Shown: piece by piece, positions 40,299 through 49,677 of the stretch
Position numbering within the stretch: position 1 is the stretch's first letter
Layout of the letters: every line of letters begins with the position of its first letter
NCBI RefSeq assembly: GCF_026127265.1
Contig: NZ_WWFG01000002.1
Location: 186,001-250,000, forward strand
Reading direction: 5' to 3'
Length of the DNA: 64,000 bases
Source: Nostoc sp. KVJ3
GTDB lineage: Bacteria; Cyanobacteriota; Cyanobacteriia; Cyanobacteriales; Nostocaceae
The notes under the pieces: generated by a model
Told to the model about the DNA's origin: nothing
The model's input: only the letters and a program-made list of their open reading frames with translations
The model's database searches: none
Position numbers and translations under genes: made by a program

Positions 40299-43200
40299 CT
40301 AGTTATGCTTTTCAGGCAAGGTGGGTTCGGATTCATCCTGGATCGCTTGATGCCAGTAAGTCGGGTCGGCATAGCGAACGACCAAGGCATCAATATCAAC
40401 CTTTGATGTAGATGGACTGAATTCAAATGTCCCAAACAAATTGATATGCTGCCACGCCACTGGCGAAATATCTTTAATAATCGCTAGTGCCTCTTGGTCG
40501 TCAACCGCCTGTTTTTGCGCGTAAACCCGCGACAACAGCAAAGTGTTGTAGTAAATGACCGCATTAGAGATCAGCCGCGAACATTCGTTCCAAATCTGTT
40601 GCTCACCCTCAGTTTTTACCCGAAACTTCCCACCATTGACATAAGCTACCGCCCGTCGAAACCGATGATAAGCTTCGCCACGATTGAGTGCCTTTTGCAC
40701 AGTCTGTCGTAACGTCACATCATCAATAAAATCCAAAATGTACAACGTCCGACAGATATTTTCCAACTCCCATAAAGCCTTTTTAGTTTGATTCTGCCGT
40801 TCATAACTAGCTAGCTTTCTCACAATCGTCGCCTGTGTCACATCCTTCTGTGCCAACGAAGCCATAATCCGCTGAATATTCGGCCATTCTTGTTCGATTA
40901 AATCGCGGTAGATTTTGCGAACGGGTTTGATTAAAAAATCGCTATATTCATTTGGATGCTTGGCTCCGACCAATGCACCCATTTTCTTGTGCAAATCTCG
41001 ATAACGGGGCGCAAAGTGATAGCCAAATGCGTGCAAGATCCAGAAATTAACCTGATTGGTACCATGTGTATCAGTGGAATGTCGTTCCGGTTTGATATCC
41101 GAAGTATTGTTGTGGAGCAGATCGAAAACGTAATGGCTTTCATGCTCGTGAGTCCCAATAATCTTGGCATTAATCGGTACATGATTAGCCACCAAGGTAT
41201 AGGCACTTACGCCTTTCTGAAGACCGAAATATTTGGGTGAATATCTGGCATTAATAGTATCGATCTGTGTTTCCATTCTCTGTCCATCGCTACTGGAGTG
41301 CATGACATCTTGAATATCATAAAGGTGAAAAACTGGTAGAGTCGCAATCGCATTTGTGATGGCATCATTAGCAGCATGGAGAGTTTCTAGTCGCAGGTAA
41401 TTACGCGCTGTCGTCATCATGGATGAATGACTCAATCCTGATACCTCGGCCATTTTTCCTAGCCCCATATTAGTGCCCATTCCCACAATGCAGGCTAAAA
41501 TTTCACTTGGATTGGGTTCTTGTTTAACATAACGATCTAACACATGAGTAAAGGCACTCAAAAATCCCGTATTTGCCGCCACAAACCATAATAAGTCAGC
41601 AATCCCAATTCCAGGTAACTGGCTATAAAACGGGCTATTGACTGGTTCTTCTGCGCTGGGATAAATCAGCTTCCAACGAGACTTATCAGCAGTCCCACTG
41701 ACCTTAATATGTTGATTGAGACCATCTGTAATTCGTTGATTGACAACCTTGAACTTAGTTTCCAATGCTTGCTCGAATTCCGTCAGTGTCTCTTGAATTG
41801 GAGCTATTAATATCGGCGCACCAATTTCCTCCAACAACTCATTTTTATGCCGCCACCGCTCGTCGCCAATCAAGTCATCCTCAAAACGACGAAACTCATT
41901 ACTGTCGCGCACAAACACGTCCCCAGAAGAGAGCGCATTTCGTAGTAGTCGGTAAATCAGAAATTCATAACGATCGATCTCTAATATCTTCTCCTTGCCA
42001 TCTGCTGTGGCTGTTGGATACAAGTAACGTTGTAAACTTTTGGGTATGACTGCTGCTGGAAAAGTAGTTGGATCTGTTTGTCTAGGTGACTTCCCTTGTT
42101 GAAGCAAAGTTTGCAAGAACACGACCGCTGCTAGCAGTGGTGCATCAGATACTCGACTAGCGAATGTAAGATCGGCGAACAGTTGACGCAGATTGCGCTT
42201 GAAGGTGTTCGACAGCTTAGAATAAGCCGACCACTCAAACCCAGTTTTGTCGAACTTTATATTACGCATATAGTCTGACACCAATGGGAAACTGGCAGGG
42301 TCGAGGATGGAGAAAGCTTTTGCCTTGACGACTGAAAATGGTAGATCGTCAGTAATCGACTCATCCACAAATAGGTTGAGGATTTGACCCGCCGCTTGGA
42401 GGTTATTTGCAGCATCTGTCAATGCTTGTTGCATTGCTTGTTCCGCGCCCAGCTTGGCTTGTTTTTCGTATTGGTTAACCAAATGGATAAAAGCCTCAAT
42501 CAGATTGTCATTAATCTGGCGAAACCGATGATAGGCAAAACACAACAAATACAACCGGACTGTCGCCAGGGACATCCGCCGCAGCTTATAAGCCGTGTAA
42601 AACTTGACTAATCCTACGTAATATTTGCCACTTTCATTAGAAATACCCGTTGTTGCTAAAAAGGTTTGAGCAAATTCATGTAGTGGCTGGAAGTATTTGC
42701 GGCGATCTACTTCACGCCGCAGTTCCTTGTAACTGAAATCCTTTGGCTCTTGCTTGAGCAAGTTGATGCCATAGACACCTTCCTCGGCTTCCAGCAGGGT
42801 TTTTAACTGATTTTCTACCGTCGGCGTGATGGCTTTGGTGAGTAGTTTCGTAATTCGAGTGCGTTCGCCTGTGACCACTCGACCAATCATCTCTTGAAGG
42901 AATCGATAGCTAGGTGCAACGACACGTTGCCCAGCTAAATGTTGAATTAGTTCGCGCAAGATATAGATGGGCTGAATTGATAACATGGCAACCCGTCGAG
43001 CTTTTGACTCCAGTTCGACTTTCGCATCGCTGTTACAAAGGCGATAGTTGAACAGTTGCAGAATTATCTGTTGCTGTTCGCTGCGGGTATGTCTGAAGGG
43101 CAATTTAATCGATGCTAACCTCTGACCTGGGAAATTTTGTTTCAGGATGTAGTTTAGATCTTCAATAACAGCATCTTGTTGATAACTAAAGAACTGTCGC

Positions 43201-43397
43201 TTTGCCTTGAAGTATCCAAGCTGCAAGGTTAGATGCACTGCGACTGATACAGTCCGAACTGCTGCTACCACTTCGCGTTCGGCTGTACTCAGATCGAAAT
43301 AGAGATGCCGTTTATCTTCTGTAAAATGTGGTAATCCATATAGGTCATCGACTTCTTTTGCTGAGAGGATCGCTAGACGACGTGAATTGCTGCTCAT
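40299..43397 (-). CDS. tnpA: Tn3-family transposase
   Basis: 1032 residues, full length for Tn3 transposases, with no frameshift. N-terminal DUF4158-like region (FTEDKRHLYFDLSTAERE) and C-terminal DDE catalytic domain: VMHSSSDGQRMETQIDTINARYSPKYFG contains the first aspartate (piece: HSSSDGQRMETQIDT), TDTHGTNQVNFWILHAFGYHFAPRYRD the second (piece: STDTHGTNQVNFWILHAFG), and the glutamate lies in the helical GGKFRVKTEGEQQIWNECSRL end (piece: EGEQQIWNECSRL). It cuts at the element ends and replicates the element by cointegrate formation. Its last codons (KHN, stop) lie inside the terminal inverted repeat. Confidence 0.95.
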   Translation of the reverse strand: MSSNSRRLAILSAKEVDDLYGLPHFTEDKRHLYFDLSTAEREVVAAVRTVSVAVHLTLQLGYFKAKRQFFSYQQDAVIEDLNYILKQNFPGQRLASIKLPFRHTRSEQQQIILQLFNYRLCNSDAKVELESKARRVAMLSIQPIYILRELIQHLAGQRVVAPSYRFLQEMIGRVVTGERTRITKLLTKAITPTVENQLKTLLEAEEGVYGINLLKQEPKDFSYKELRREVDRRKYFQPLHEFAQTFLATTGISNESGKYYVGLVKFYTAYKLRRMSLATVRLYLLCFAYHRFRQINDNLIEAFIHLVNQYEKQAKLGAEQAMQQALTDAANNLQAAGQILNLFVDESITDDLPFSVVKAKAFSILDPASFPLVSDYMRNIKFDKTGFEWSAYSKLSNTFKRNLRQLFADLTFASRVSDAPLLAAVVFLQTLLQQGKSPRQTDPTTFPAAVIPKSLQRYLYPTATADGKEKILEIDRYEFLIYRLLRNALSSGDVFVRDSNEFRRFEDDLIGDERWRHKNELLEEIGAPILIAPIQETLTEFEQALETKFKVVNQRITDGLNQHIKVSGTADKSRWKLIYPSAEEPVNSPFYSQLPGIGIADLLWFVAANTGFLSAFTHVLDRYVKQEPNPSEILACIVGMGTNMGLGKMAEVSGLSHSSMMTTARNYLRLETLHAANDAITNAIATLPVFHLYDIQDVMHSSSDGQRMETQIDTINARYSPKYFGLQKGVSAYTLVANHVPINAKIIGTHEHESHYVFDLLHNNTSDIKPERHSTDTHGTNQVNFWILHAFGYHFAPRYRDLHKKMGALVGAKHPNEYSDFLIKPVRKIYRDLIEQEWPNIQRIMASLAQKDVTQATIVRKLASYERQNQTKKALWELENICRTLYILDFIDDVTLRQTVQKALNRGEAYHRFRRAVAYVNGGKFRVKTEGEQQIWNECSRLISNAVIYYNTLLLSRVYAQKQAVDDQEALAIIKDISPVAWQHINLFGTFEFSPSTSKVDIDALVVRYADPTYWHQAIQDESEPTLPEKHN

Positions 43398-43551
43398 GTA
43401 ATCAGGGCATTAGTGGGAGTGCAGAAAGTGTACAAACCGCACTCCTGACTTAACTTGATGTGACTCAACGAGTTTACGTTAATCTTTGGTGCTAAAACCT
43501 TTACTATAATTATCGTGCGGTTACTTTGTATATGAGTGAAGATTTTGCACT
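43398..43551. promoter_or_regulatory. Putative res site and divergent promoter of the Tn3 element
   Basis: The region between tnpA and tnpR contains inverted related sequences TGTACAAACCGCAC (about 43429-43442) and GTGCGGTTACTTTGTA (43515-43530), a likely pair of resolvase subsites, with AT-rich promoter DNA between. The location between divergent tnpA and tnpR matches known Tn3 elements. Confidence 0.6.
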
Positions 43552-44145
43552 GTGGATGCTTCAACTCCCGTCGAACCGAAAACAGTCCAAAATCGGATTG
43601 GCTATGCTCGTGTCAGCAGCATCGGTCAAAATCTTGATTCGCAGATGGATTCTTTGAAGCAAGCTGGCTGCATTAAAATCTTTACTGACAAGTTAACTGG
43701 TTCGCGGATGGTGCGACCTGGATGGGAGGATCTGCTGAAATATATTCGTCCAGATGATACGTTAGTTGTCACTGAACTAAGTCGGATGACCCGTTCGTTA
43801 CTCCATCTACTCGAAACAGCTAAGATTTTGGAACAACGTCAGATTAACCTGTTGTCATTGCGAGAGAGTATTGATACCACTACAGCTGCAGGTCGCTGTT
43901 TTCTGTCGATGATGGGAGCGATTTATCAGATGGAACGAGAATTACGCGCCGAACGAGCTTCGGCCGGAAGAGTTTCAGCTAAAGCCAGAGGCAGAACGGG
44001 TGGAAGACCTCGAACTGATGTTGCCAAATTGGAGATTGCGAGGATCTTGTATCAAAATTCTGGGAAGACAGCCGCTGAAGTTTGTAGAGTCGCAGGTGTC
44101 GGGCGGCGGGTGTTCTTTGCTTACCTAGCCCAAAAGCATAACTAG
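43552..44145 (+). CDS. tnpR: Serine recombinase (Tn3 resolvase)
   Basis: 197 residues. N-terminal catalytic domain: IGYARVSSIGQNLDSQ with the nucleophilic serine, then LVVTELSRMTRS and ERASAGRVSAKARGRTGGRPR. A short C-terminal helix-turn-helix (TAAEVCRVAGVGRRVFFAYL) binds res. It resolves cointegrates. The start is GTG 43552, because the ATG at 43533 is in another frame. The last codons (KHN, stop) are in the right terminal inverted repeat, mirroring tnpA. Confidence 0.93.
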   Translation: MDASTPVEPKTVQNRIGYARVSSIGQNLDSQMDSLKQAGCIKIFTDKLTGSRMVRPGWEDLLKYIRPDDTLVVTELSRMTRSLLHLLETAKILEQRQINLLSLRESIDTTTAAGRCFLSMMGAIYQMERELRAERASAGRVSAKARGRTGGRPRTDVAKLEIARILYQNSGKTAAEVCRVAGVGRRVFFAYLAQKHN

Positions 44146-44197
44146 TAAGGGTTTGAAACGTACTTGTACATTTTTGGCGCGTTGGGCTATTTTAGCC

Positions 44198-44409
44198 AGA
44201 CTGTGAGTAAAAAGACACCCACAACCCCCAAAACTGAAGACATTACCTCTGTTTTGGCAGAGCAACCTGTGATTGAGATTATCGACCAAACTATTGTCAT
44301 ACCAGAACAACTAGCAGAGCAGATAGTTACTACCGACACCGAACCTAAAATCGAGAGTGTACCGGAAGCGATTCCACCACATCCTCCATCTCCTGGGTTT
44401 CACTATGGT
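44198..44409 (+). pseudogene. Possible 3' fragment of a gene split by the Tn3 element
   Basis: Directly after the transposon end a proline/threonine-rich frame reads SKKTPTTPKTEDITSVLAEQ, IEIIDQTIVIPEQLAEQIV and ESVPEAIPPHPPSPGF, then enters the AGGACTTACGCA element at 44410. It has gene-like codon use but no start of its own. On the other side, at about 40190-40247, a frame reads SFSKAGNARSTRFAQALTER up to the transposon edge; it might be the other half. No family is recognised. Confidence 0.4.
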
Positions 44410-44500
44410 AGGACTTACGCAAAACTACACGCGGTAGGGGCAATTCATGAATTGCCCCGACTGAAAATTAGGGTTTCGACTAAAATTTTGCGTAAGTCCT
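44410..44500. repeat. 91-bp element, AGGACTTACGCAAAA / TTTTGCGTAAGTCCT ends
   Basis: Perfect 15-bp inverted ends enclose the palindrome TAGGGGCAATTCATGAATTGCCCC. Same family as 13449-13778 and 62261-62352. Confidence 0.85.
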
Positions 44501-44540
44501 GTATGGGAACCGCTATACCGTTATCTTATAGCGTGGTAAA

Positions 44541-46757
44541 CTACTTCAGATAAATCAGCAAATTCAATCCTGGAATTGTGCGTGAAAGTGTCCACAAAAC
44601 TAACGTAATGTAAATTACACCCAAACTCCATTGATACCAAGCAAGTGCAGAGATGATACCTGGTAAGTGTTCGTCTCGGAGGCGAATGTCGTTAAATCCT
44701 AATTTAACTAGGTTGTTGAGACTAAAATCATAGTAGTTGAGCCAGTTCCAATGGCGATCGCACAACAGAGGCATATATCGTTCCCGAAATGTCTGATTCC
44801 TTGGTATGACTGGTAAACGCCCAATCAACAATCGTAACTGACGAAATGTACCATCTTCGGTAAAGTAAGAAACGTCCATTAAGTCGTGATAACGACCTTG
44901 TTGGTAAAGTCGGATCAATAACGCCATCGGTACGGGAATAAGAATTATTAAAAGACACCCTAATGTCAGTAGAGGTTGTTCAGCATTGCGAAAGATGGCT
45001 AGTAAGCTCAAGAATTCTAAAACGCTGAAACTGACTAATATCGAAATGGTTTCGTAAAATGTAGGAATAATTGGGACGGGATGTAGCCGTCGATAGCGAT
45101 CGACTAGCCAAAATAGTAAGCCGAAATAAGCGATCGCAACTCCTCCCACGCCAAAAACTAACCAAAAATCCGTACCATAGCCACTCAACAACAGCAGTAC
45201 ACTCAACGCCAGCCAACTCCAAGCTTGCAGTAACCAGCCACCGATAGAAAGGGGTTCGCCAACAATTAAGCGATCGCTCAGTTGGGTATATTTTCTTAAA
45301 TCGATGTCTGCTAAGGTGAGTAACTCACTGGTGTTACGAAAGGATTTTATCAGACGGCGTTGTGCGATCGCTGCGGCTTGAGTTGCCGAAAAACCCAGTT
45401 TAACCAAACTTGCAACAGTTGCACTATTAATATTTGTAGCCGTCAAACAGCGACTCATTTCTACTAATCGCAGTTGTTGTTTTGTGTATTCTAGTTGATT
45501 AGCATCAGCAATTTGTTGTTGCTGACGAAAATTTTGCCCCAAATTCCGCAAGATATTTTGATTACCTTGTAATGTAGGGATGCAGAACATCTGGCCAATC
45601 TGGCCGGGATTACCTAAAATTTTTGCTTGATTAGAATTAAAAGTTAAACCAGGTACGCTTAAACAAGCTTCGGGAGAAAACCTGGCATCGCTAAAATCTG
45701 CTTGGTTGAGAATGCTTGCACCTTGCAAATTCACCAATTGATTAAACTCCACTTCTCGAAATATGACAGCTTGCTCAAAAGTCGCTTCTGTTAATAGGAG
45801 AAACTGATTAAAACTTGCTTTCGTAAACTGGGCTTGATTGGCAAAGCGGACATCAGAAAAATCAGCATTTTCTTGCCATTTTCCACTATTGAATTTAGCT
45901 AACTGCTTAAAAGTTGCTTGATTGAAGCTGGCAGTTTTTTCAAAGATACTACCTTGAAAATCAGCAAGTTCCTGAAATTGGGTTTGTTTAAAATTAGCTC
46001 TATCAAAAAAAATACTGCCCTGAAAATTGCTTGATTGCTGGAATTTAGCACCGCTAAAACTGACGGGACGACCAAATCGGGTTTCAGTCCAGTTAGTGAA
46101 TTGGAGAAAAGTTGCACCTTGGGCATCCACAGACTGAAGAAAGAATGTATTAGAGAACTTCATTTCGCCATTGAAGCGAGTTTGCACGAGTGTCAAGACA
46201 CCACGAAAAACAGCGATTTCACTGGATGGAGTTGACACTGTTCCCAAAAGCGAGCGGCAATCTTTGGAGTTTGTGAGTGACTCTAGACAAACAAGGCGCA
46301 AACGTTCTAGTTCTTTTTGTTCAGTAGGAGTAAAAATTGGAGCGATCGCTTGGGCGTATAATGGTGTTCTTAAACCTAAATCGCTACCGACAAAATCCCC
46401 CAAAATCAGGGTATAGCTCAGGTCTAAGCCCAAGGGTTTTGCACCTAGTTCTTTTCGCAGTAGTTGGTAAAAAGCATCACGAAAGCTAGCGTTTTCTGGG
46501 CGTAAATCGATTACCATTTTCTGCAAATCCACCGTCAAATTGCCTTCGCGGAGTGTCGGAGTGCGTAGGCGTTCTTGTAATAGTTCTAGGGTTAAGGGTG
46601 TGCGTTTTGGTTGCGCTTGTGCTGCCCACGCTGGTAGGGGGAGGAAGAGGAGAATTGATAAAACGCAAAGGAACGCAGAGGAGCGCAAAGAAACCCCTCT
46701 GCGTTCCTTTGCGTTTAACCTCTGCGTTCCTCTGCGTTGAAAAAATAAATTATGCAA
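44541..46757 (-). CDS. Exported pentapeptide-repeat protein with C-terminal membrane domain
   Basis: 738 residues. After an N-terminal hydrophobic export segment (FLCVLSILLFLPLPAWAAQA), a helical region leads to pentapeptide repeats at about 205-360 (FSGAKFQQSSNFQGSIFFDR, ADFQGSIFEKTASFNQATFK), forming a right-handed quadrilateral beta-helix. A helix-hairpin-helix-like segment follows (NINSATVASLVKLGFSATQA, SFRNTSELLTLADI), then four or five membrane helices (LLQAWSWLALSVLLLLSGYG, VGGVAIAYFGLLFWLV, LGCLLIILIPVPMALLI). Function unknown; such proteins are common in cyanobacteria. The first 30 residues are encoded by a dispersed genomic repeat, so the true start is uncertain: ATG 46757 or TTG 46688 inside it. 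Confidence 0.82.
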   Translation of the reverse strand: MHNLFFQRRGTQRLNAKERRGVSLRSSAFLCVLSILLFLPLPAWAAQAQPKRTPLTLELLQERLRTPTLREGNLTVDLQKMVIDLRPENASFRDAFYQLLRKELGAKPLGLDLSYTLILGDFVGSDLGLRTPLYAQAIAPIFTPTEQKELERLRLVCLESLTNSKDCRSLLGTVSTPSSEIAVFRGVLTLVQTRFNGEMKFSNTFFLQSVDAQGATFLQFTNWTETRFGRPVSFSGAKFQQSSNFQGSIFFDRANFKQTQFQELADFQGSIFEKTASFNQATFKQLAKFNSGKWQENADFSDVRFANQAQFTKASFNQFLLLTEATFEQAVIFREVEFNQLVNLQGASILNQADFSDARFSPEACLSVPGLTFNSNQAKILGNPGQIGQMFCIPTLQGNQNILRNLGQNFRQQQQIADANQLEYTKQQLRLVEMSRCLTATNINSATVASLVKLGFSATQAAAIAQRRLIKSFRNTSELLTLADIDLRKYTQLSDRLIVGEPLSIGGWLLQAWSWLALSVLLLLSGYGTDFWLVFGVGGVAIAYFGLLFWLVDRYRRLHPVPIIPTFYETISILVSFSVLEFLSLLAIFRNAEQPLLTLGCLLIILIPVPMALLIRLYQQGRYHDLMDVSYFTEDGTFRQLRLLIGRLPVIPRNQTFRERYMPLLCDRHWNWLNYYDFSLNNLVKLGFNDIRLRDEHLPGIISALAWYQWSLGVIYITLVLWTLSRTIPGLNLLIYLK
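46655..46745. repeat. Palindromic AACGCAAAGGAACGCAGAGG repeat at the start of the pentapeptide gene
   Basis: Units AACGCAAAGGAACGCAGAGG and CCTCTGCGTTCCTTTGCGTT face each other with a third CCTCTGCGTTCCTCTGCGTT copy. A related sequence is at about 18090-18160. This repeat supplies the codons for residues about 7-33 of the protein. Confidence 0.8.
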
Positions 46758-46766
46758 ATTGTTCGA

Positions 46767-47774
46767 TTAATCGTCGCTAATTAGTAGAACAATTTTACCT
46801 GTCACAGAACCGCTTTCAATTAGTTGGTGTGCCTGAGCCGCTTCTTTCAAGGGAAACTTGTGACTAACATGGATTTTTAACTTACCTTCATCGATCCAGG
46901 TGGCACATTGTTCGAGAATTTCTGCATGGTGCTGGAGGCTTTCTTCTAATCCTAGTAATGCTGGTGTTAGCATTAGTTCTAAACTTATGCGGAGATTACG
47001 TACTCTAGCGGTTTTCCAAACAGTATTGGCATCTGGTTCGAGAATCGTCACAATATCACCATAAACTCGCACTGCGGGGAAGGTTTTTTGGAAGGTTTCG
47101 CCGCCTACGGTATCAAAAGCCAAGTCTACGCCTTCCCCACCAGTCCAATCTAATACCGCTTGCACAAAGTCTGTTTGTTTATAAAAAATTACACTATCGG
47201 CACCAAGTTGTTTGACGAAATTAGCCTTTTCTTCAGAACTAACTGTGGTAGAAACAGTAGCACCTTTGAGTTTAGCCAATTGAATTGCTACATGACCAAC
47301 ACCACCAGCACCCGCATGAATGAAAACCCGTTCTCCAGGTTCCAATCGTCCCCGTTCGTATAAGGCTTCCCAGGCGGTGATTAATGCTAAAGGTGCTGCT
47401 GCTGCTTCCGCAAAGGAGATGGAAGCGGGTTTACGTGCCACAAACCGCTCATCCACAACGGTATATTCAGCATAATTCCCTTGGTGTGCGCCTAAGCCAC
47501 CGGAGCAAAAATATACTGCATCGCCTGGGCGAAAACGCTGAACCCCAGCACCCACCGCCTCAATTATACCTGCACCATCACATCCTAAAATTGTCGGCGT
47601 GCGATCGCTGTAAAATGTTCCTCGGCTACGAAGTTTAGTGTCAATCGGATTAACGCCAGCAGCCACCAAACGCACTAAAAGTTCAGTATTCCCTACAGGA
47701 ACAGCAGGGTTTGGCACTTCCTCTAGTTGCAGAACTTCAGGATTACCAGGTGCTTTCATCAAGACTGCTTTCAT
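46767..47774 (-). CDS. Quinone oxidoreductase, medium-chain alcohol dehydrogenase superfamily
   Basis: 335 residues. N-terminal GroES-like domain (LVAAGVNPIDTKLRSRGTFY, GCDGAGIIEAVGAGVQ) and NADPH-binding Rossmann fold (GAGGVGHVAIQLAKLKGA, FDTVGGETFQKTF). Zinc-ligand cysteines of true alcohol dehydrogenases are missing, so it is a zinc-free NADPH:quinone reductase type. The frame continues upstream to 47852, but MKAVLMKAPGNPEVLQLEEV at 47774, preceded by GAGGAAAGAG, is the family start. It is 9 bp from the pentapeptide gene's ATG, on the same strand. Confidence 0.9.
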   Translation of the reverse strand: MKAVLMKAPGNPEVLQLEEVPNPAVPVGNTELLVRLVAAGVNPIDTKLRSRGTFYSDRTPTILGCDGAGIIEAVGAGVQRFRPGDAVYFCSGGLGAHQGNYAEYTVVDERFVARKPASISFAEAAAAPLALITAWEALYERGRLEPGERVFIHAGAGGVGHVAIQLAKLKGATVSTTVSSEEKANFVKQLGADSVIFYKQTDFVQAVLDWTGGEGVDLAFDTVGGETFQKTFPAVRVYGDIVTILEPDANTVWKTARVRNLRISLELMLTPALLGLEESLQHHAEILEQCATWIDEGKLKIHVSHKFPLKEAAQAHQLIESGSVTGKIVLLISDD

Positions 47775-47949
47775 AACTCTTTCCTCCTCTAGATGCACGC
47801 TGCTATTTGATGTCCTTCCCGCCGTAAACGGTCGGGGATTCCTAAGACTCACGACTTAGGTTTCTGTTTCTTTCCATTACTGGATTTTTGCTAAATTTTT
47901 GGCATCCTAGGTACTGAAGAACCATGATTATCAGAATATGATATTATGG

Positions 47950-49677
47950 CTACTCTTCGGTATAGCGACGGGGCGTATAAACCCAGAGATTACCATCGCT
48001 TCGCTTCATGATTCGGGTTTTTGTGGAACCAACGAGAATAATTGTCCGCATATCGGCGCTTGCTGGTGCTAACCGATCAAGGGCGATCGCTTTTACTGTC
48101 TGTCCTGGTCTACCGAGATTGCGCGCCAATACTACTGGGGTATCTGGTGTTCTATGTCGCAATAAAATATTTCTCGCTTCTGCTAGTTGCCAGGTACGCT
48201 CTTTGGAAACAGGATTGTAGAAAGCAATGACGAAATCAGCCTCAGCAGCAGCAGTAATTCGTTGTTCGATCGCAGACCAAGGTTTTAAGATATCGGACAG
48301 GGAAATAGCACAGAAGTCATGTCCAAGGGGCGCACCAATGGCTGCTGCTGCTGCTTGCATAGCAGAAATGCCTGGCGCTACATGAATGTCGATACGATCC
48401 CATTCTGGTTTAGCATAGCGATCGCATACTTCAAAAACTGCTGTTGCCATTGCATAGATCCCAGGGTCGCCAGATGAAACGACGGCGACATATCTGCCAG
48501 ATGCCGCTAAATCAAGGGCCATTTTTGCTCGTGCTTCTTCTTCTCGGTTGTCGGACTCATGCCGTTGCTTCCCATCAGCCAGAGAACCAACTAAATCTAA
48601 ATAAGTTTTATAACCCACTAGGTCAGTTGCCGACTTGAGTATCTCCTTTACTTCTGGAGACATCCATTGCGATCCACCAGGCCCCGTACCAATAATCGCT
48701 AACCGTCCACGTGGCTGACCGATAGTGTTGGGGTCAATTGGTTGGGGGGCAATAGCGATCGCTATATAGGGAGATGAAGAAGATAAAGGGGATGTGCCTG
48801 TAGCCGCGATCGCTGCTGCTTGGGCAGGGCTATAACCTTGAGCTAACAAACTTTCTAGCTGATTTGGAGTGAAAAAGCGGGCAGGTACTCCCAAGGCGCT
48901 AGCTACGGCATTGATTGCTGGATTGGCTGCGGCGGTGATGGGTGCAAATATGCCGGCGACTGATGTTTTTGCTAATTTGGCATCAGCTAGTAGCTGCTCT
49001 ACTAAAGCTACTGGATTATCAATCATGCCACTAATTGCGATCGCGATCGTTGCTGGGTGGTAAACAAGATAGTTGGCTGTAGGAGTCACCAAACGTTCTG
49101 TAATTTGGATGGTCAAATCTCCCTTTGGATCTAGGGGCAGTTTACTATCGCTCAACCAAGGTGCTATGCCTTCTAGTTTGACTTGTGCCCCGGCTAGCAA
49201 ATCTGAGATAAATTTCTTAGCATTGTCTGGGTTTGCTAAATGGTATCCGGGGGGAGGAGACAACAGCGTTGTGCCCAAACGCAGATCGCCTGTGGTCGTA
49301 ATTGCAGGTTTGACATCAAGGGCTTCGGCAATCTGACGGGCCAAATCGTTTACCCCAGCAAGTCCGCCCAAGAGGGGGACAACGGCACTACCATCTTCAG
49401 CCACAGCTAGCACTGGTGGTTCCTGTTGTTTATCCGAGAGGATGGGAGCTAGCGTCCTAATTAAAATACCGGCGGCGCAAATGCCAATTAGTGGCGTTCC
49501 TTGGGCAAATAACTCGCGCAACGTTTCGCCAAAATTAGTAAAGCTGACATCAACTCCCGATGTGCGACCCGCTAGACCGTATAGTGTCGCTCCTGGTAGG
49601 ACGCTGATTATTTTGCGTGCGACTGTCACGCTATTTTGACCTAGTACTACAATGGCGGGTGCAACGTTCATCATCAT
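47950..49677 (-). CDS. cobJ: CbiG-CobJ fusion: cobalt-precorrin-5A hydrolase plus precorrin-3B C17-methyltransferase
   Basis: 575 residues, two enzymes of the cobalamin ring pathway in one chain, a fusion usual in cyanobacteria. Residues 1-310 are CbiG (GLAGRTSGVDVSF, IGICAAGILIRTLAP, EDGSAVVPLLGGLAGVNDLA, then C-terminal GVPARFFTPNQLESL). Residues about 326-575 are CobJ/CbiH, with the SAM-binding GTGPGGSQWMSPEV, VSSGDPGIYAMATAVFEV and FYNPVSKERTWQLAEA. It contracts ring C and methylates C17. Start lies in a run of three ATG codons (49669-49677); the third may be used. No other cob genes and no recognisable cobalamin riboswitch are near. Confidence 0.92.
   Translation of the reverse strand: MMMNVAPAIVVLGQNSVTVARKIISVLPGATLYGLAGRTSGVDVSFTNFGETLRELFAQGTPLIGICAAGILIRTLAPILSDKQQEPPVLAVAEDGSAVVPLLGGLAGVNDLARQIAEALDVKPAITTTGDLRLGTTLLSPPPGYHLANPDNAKKFISDLLAGAQVKLEGIAPWLSDSKLPLDPKGDLTIQITERLVTPTANYLVYHPATIAIAISGMIDNPVALVEQLLADAKLAKTSVAGIFAPITAAANPAINAVASALGVPARFFTPNQLESLLAQGYSPAQAAAIAATGTSPLSSSSPYIAIAIAPQPIDPNTIGQPRGRLAIIGTGPGGSQWMSPEVKEILKSATDLVGYKTYLDLVGSLADGKQRHESDNREEEARAKMALDLAASGRYVAVVSSGDPGIYAMATAVFEVCDRYAKPEWDRIDIHVAPGISAMQAAAAAIGAPLGHDFCAISLSDILKPWSAIEQRITAAAEADFVIAFYNPVSKERTWQLAEARNILLRHRTPDTPVVLARNLGRPGQTVKAIALDRLAPASADMRTIILVGSTKTRIMKRSDGNLWVYTPRRYTEE

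Larger units (their letters stand above)
40248..44197. mobile_element. Tn3-family transposon with tnpA and tnpR
   Basis: About 3.95 kb bounded by inverted ends of about 66 bp (40248-40313 and 44132-44197). The outer 24 bp (beginning GGCTAAAATAGCCCAACGCG) and the inner 20 bp (CCCTTACTAGTTATGCTTTT) are identical; the middle differs with a 1-base length change. It carries transposase and serine resolvase genes reading outward from a central res-like region and no passenger gene. The flanking pentamers (GATAA and AGACT) are not a target duplication, so the copy may be rearranged or the exact outer limit may differ. Ends do not begin with the usual GGGG of Tn3. Confidence 0.85.

Noticed and set aside
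40243..44202. 5-bp target duplication of the Tn3 element
   Set aside because: Flanking pentamers GATAA and AGACT differ, so no duplication is claimed.
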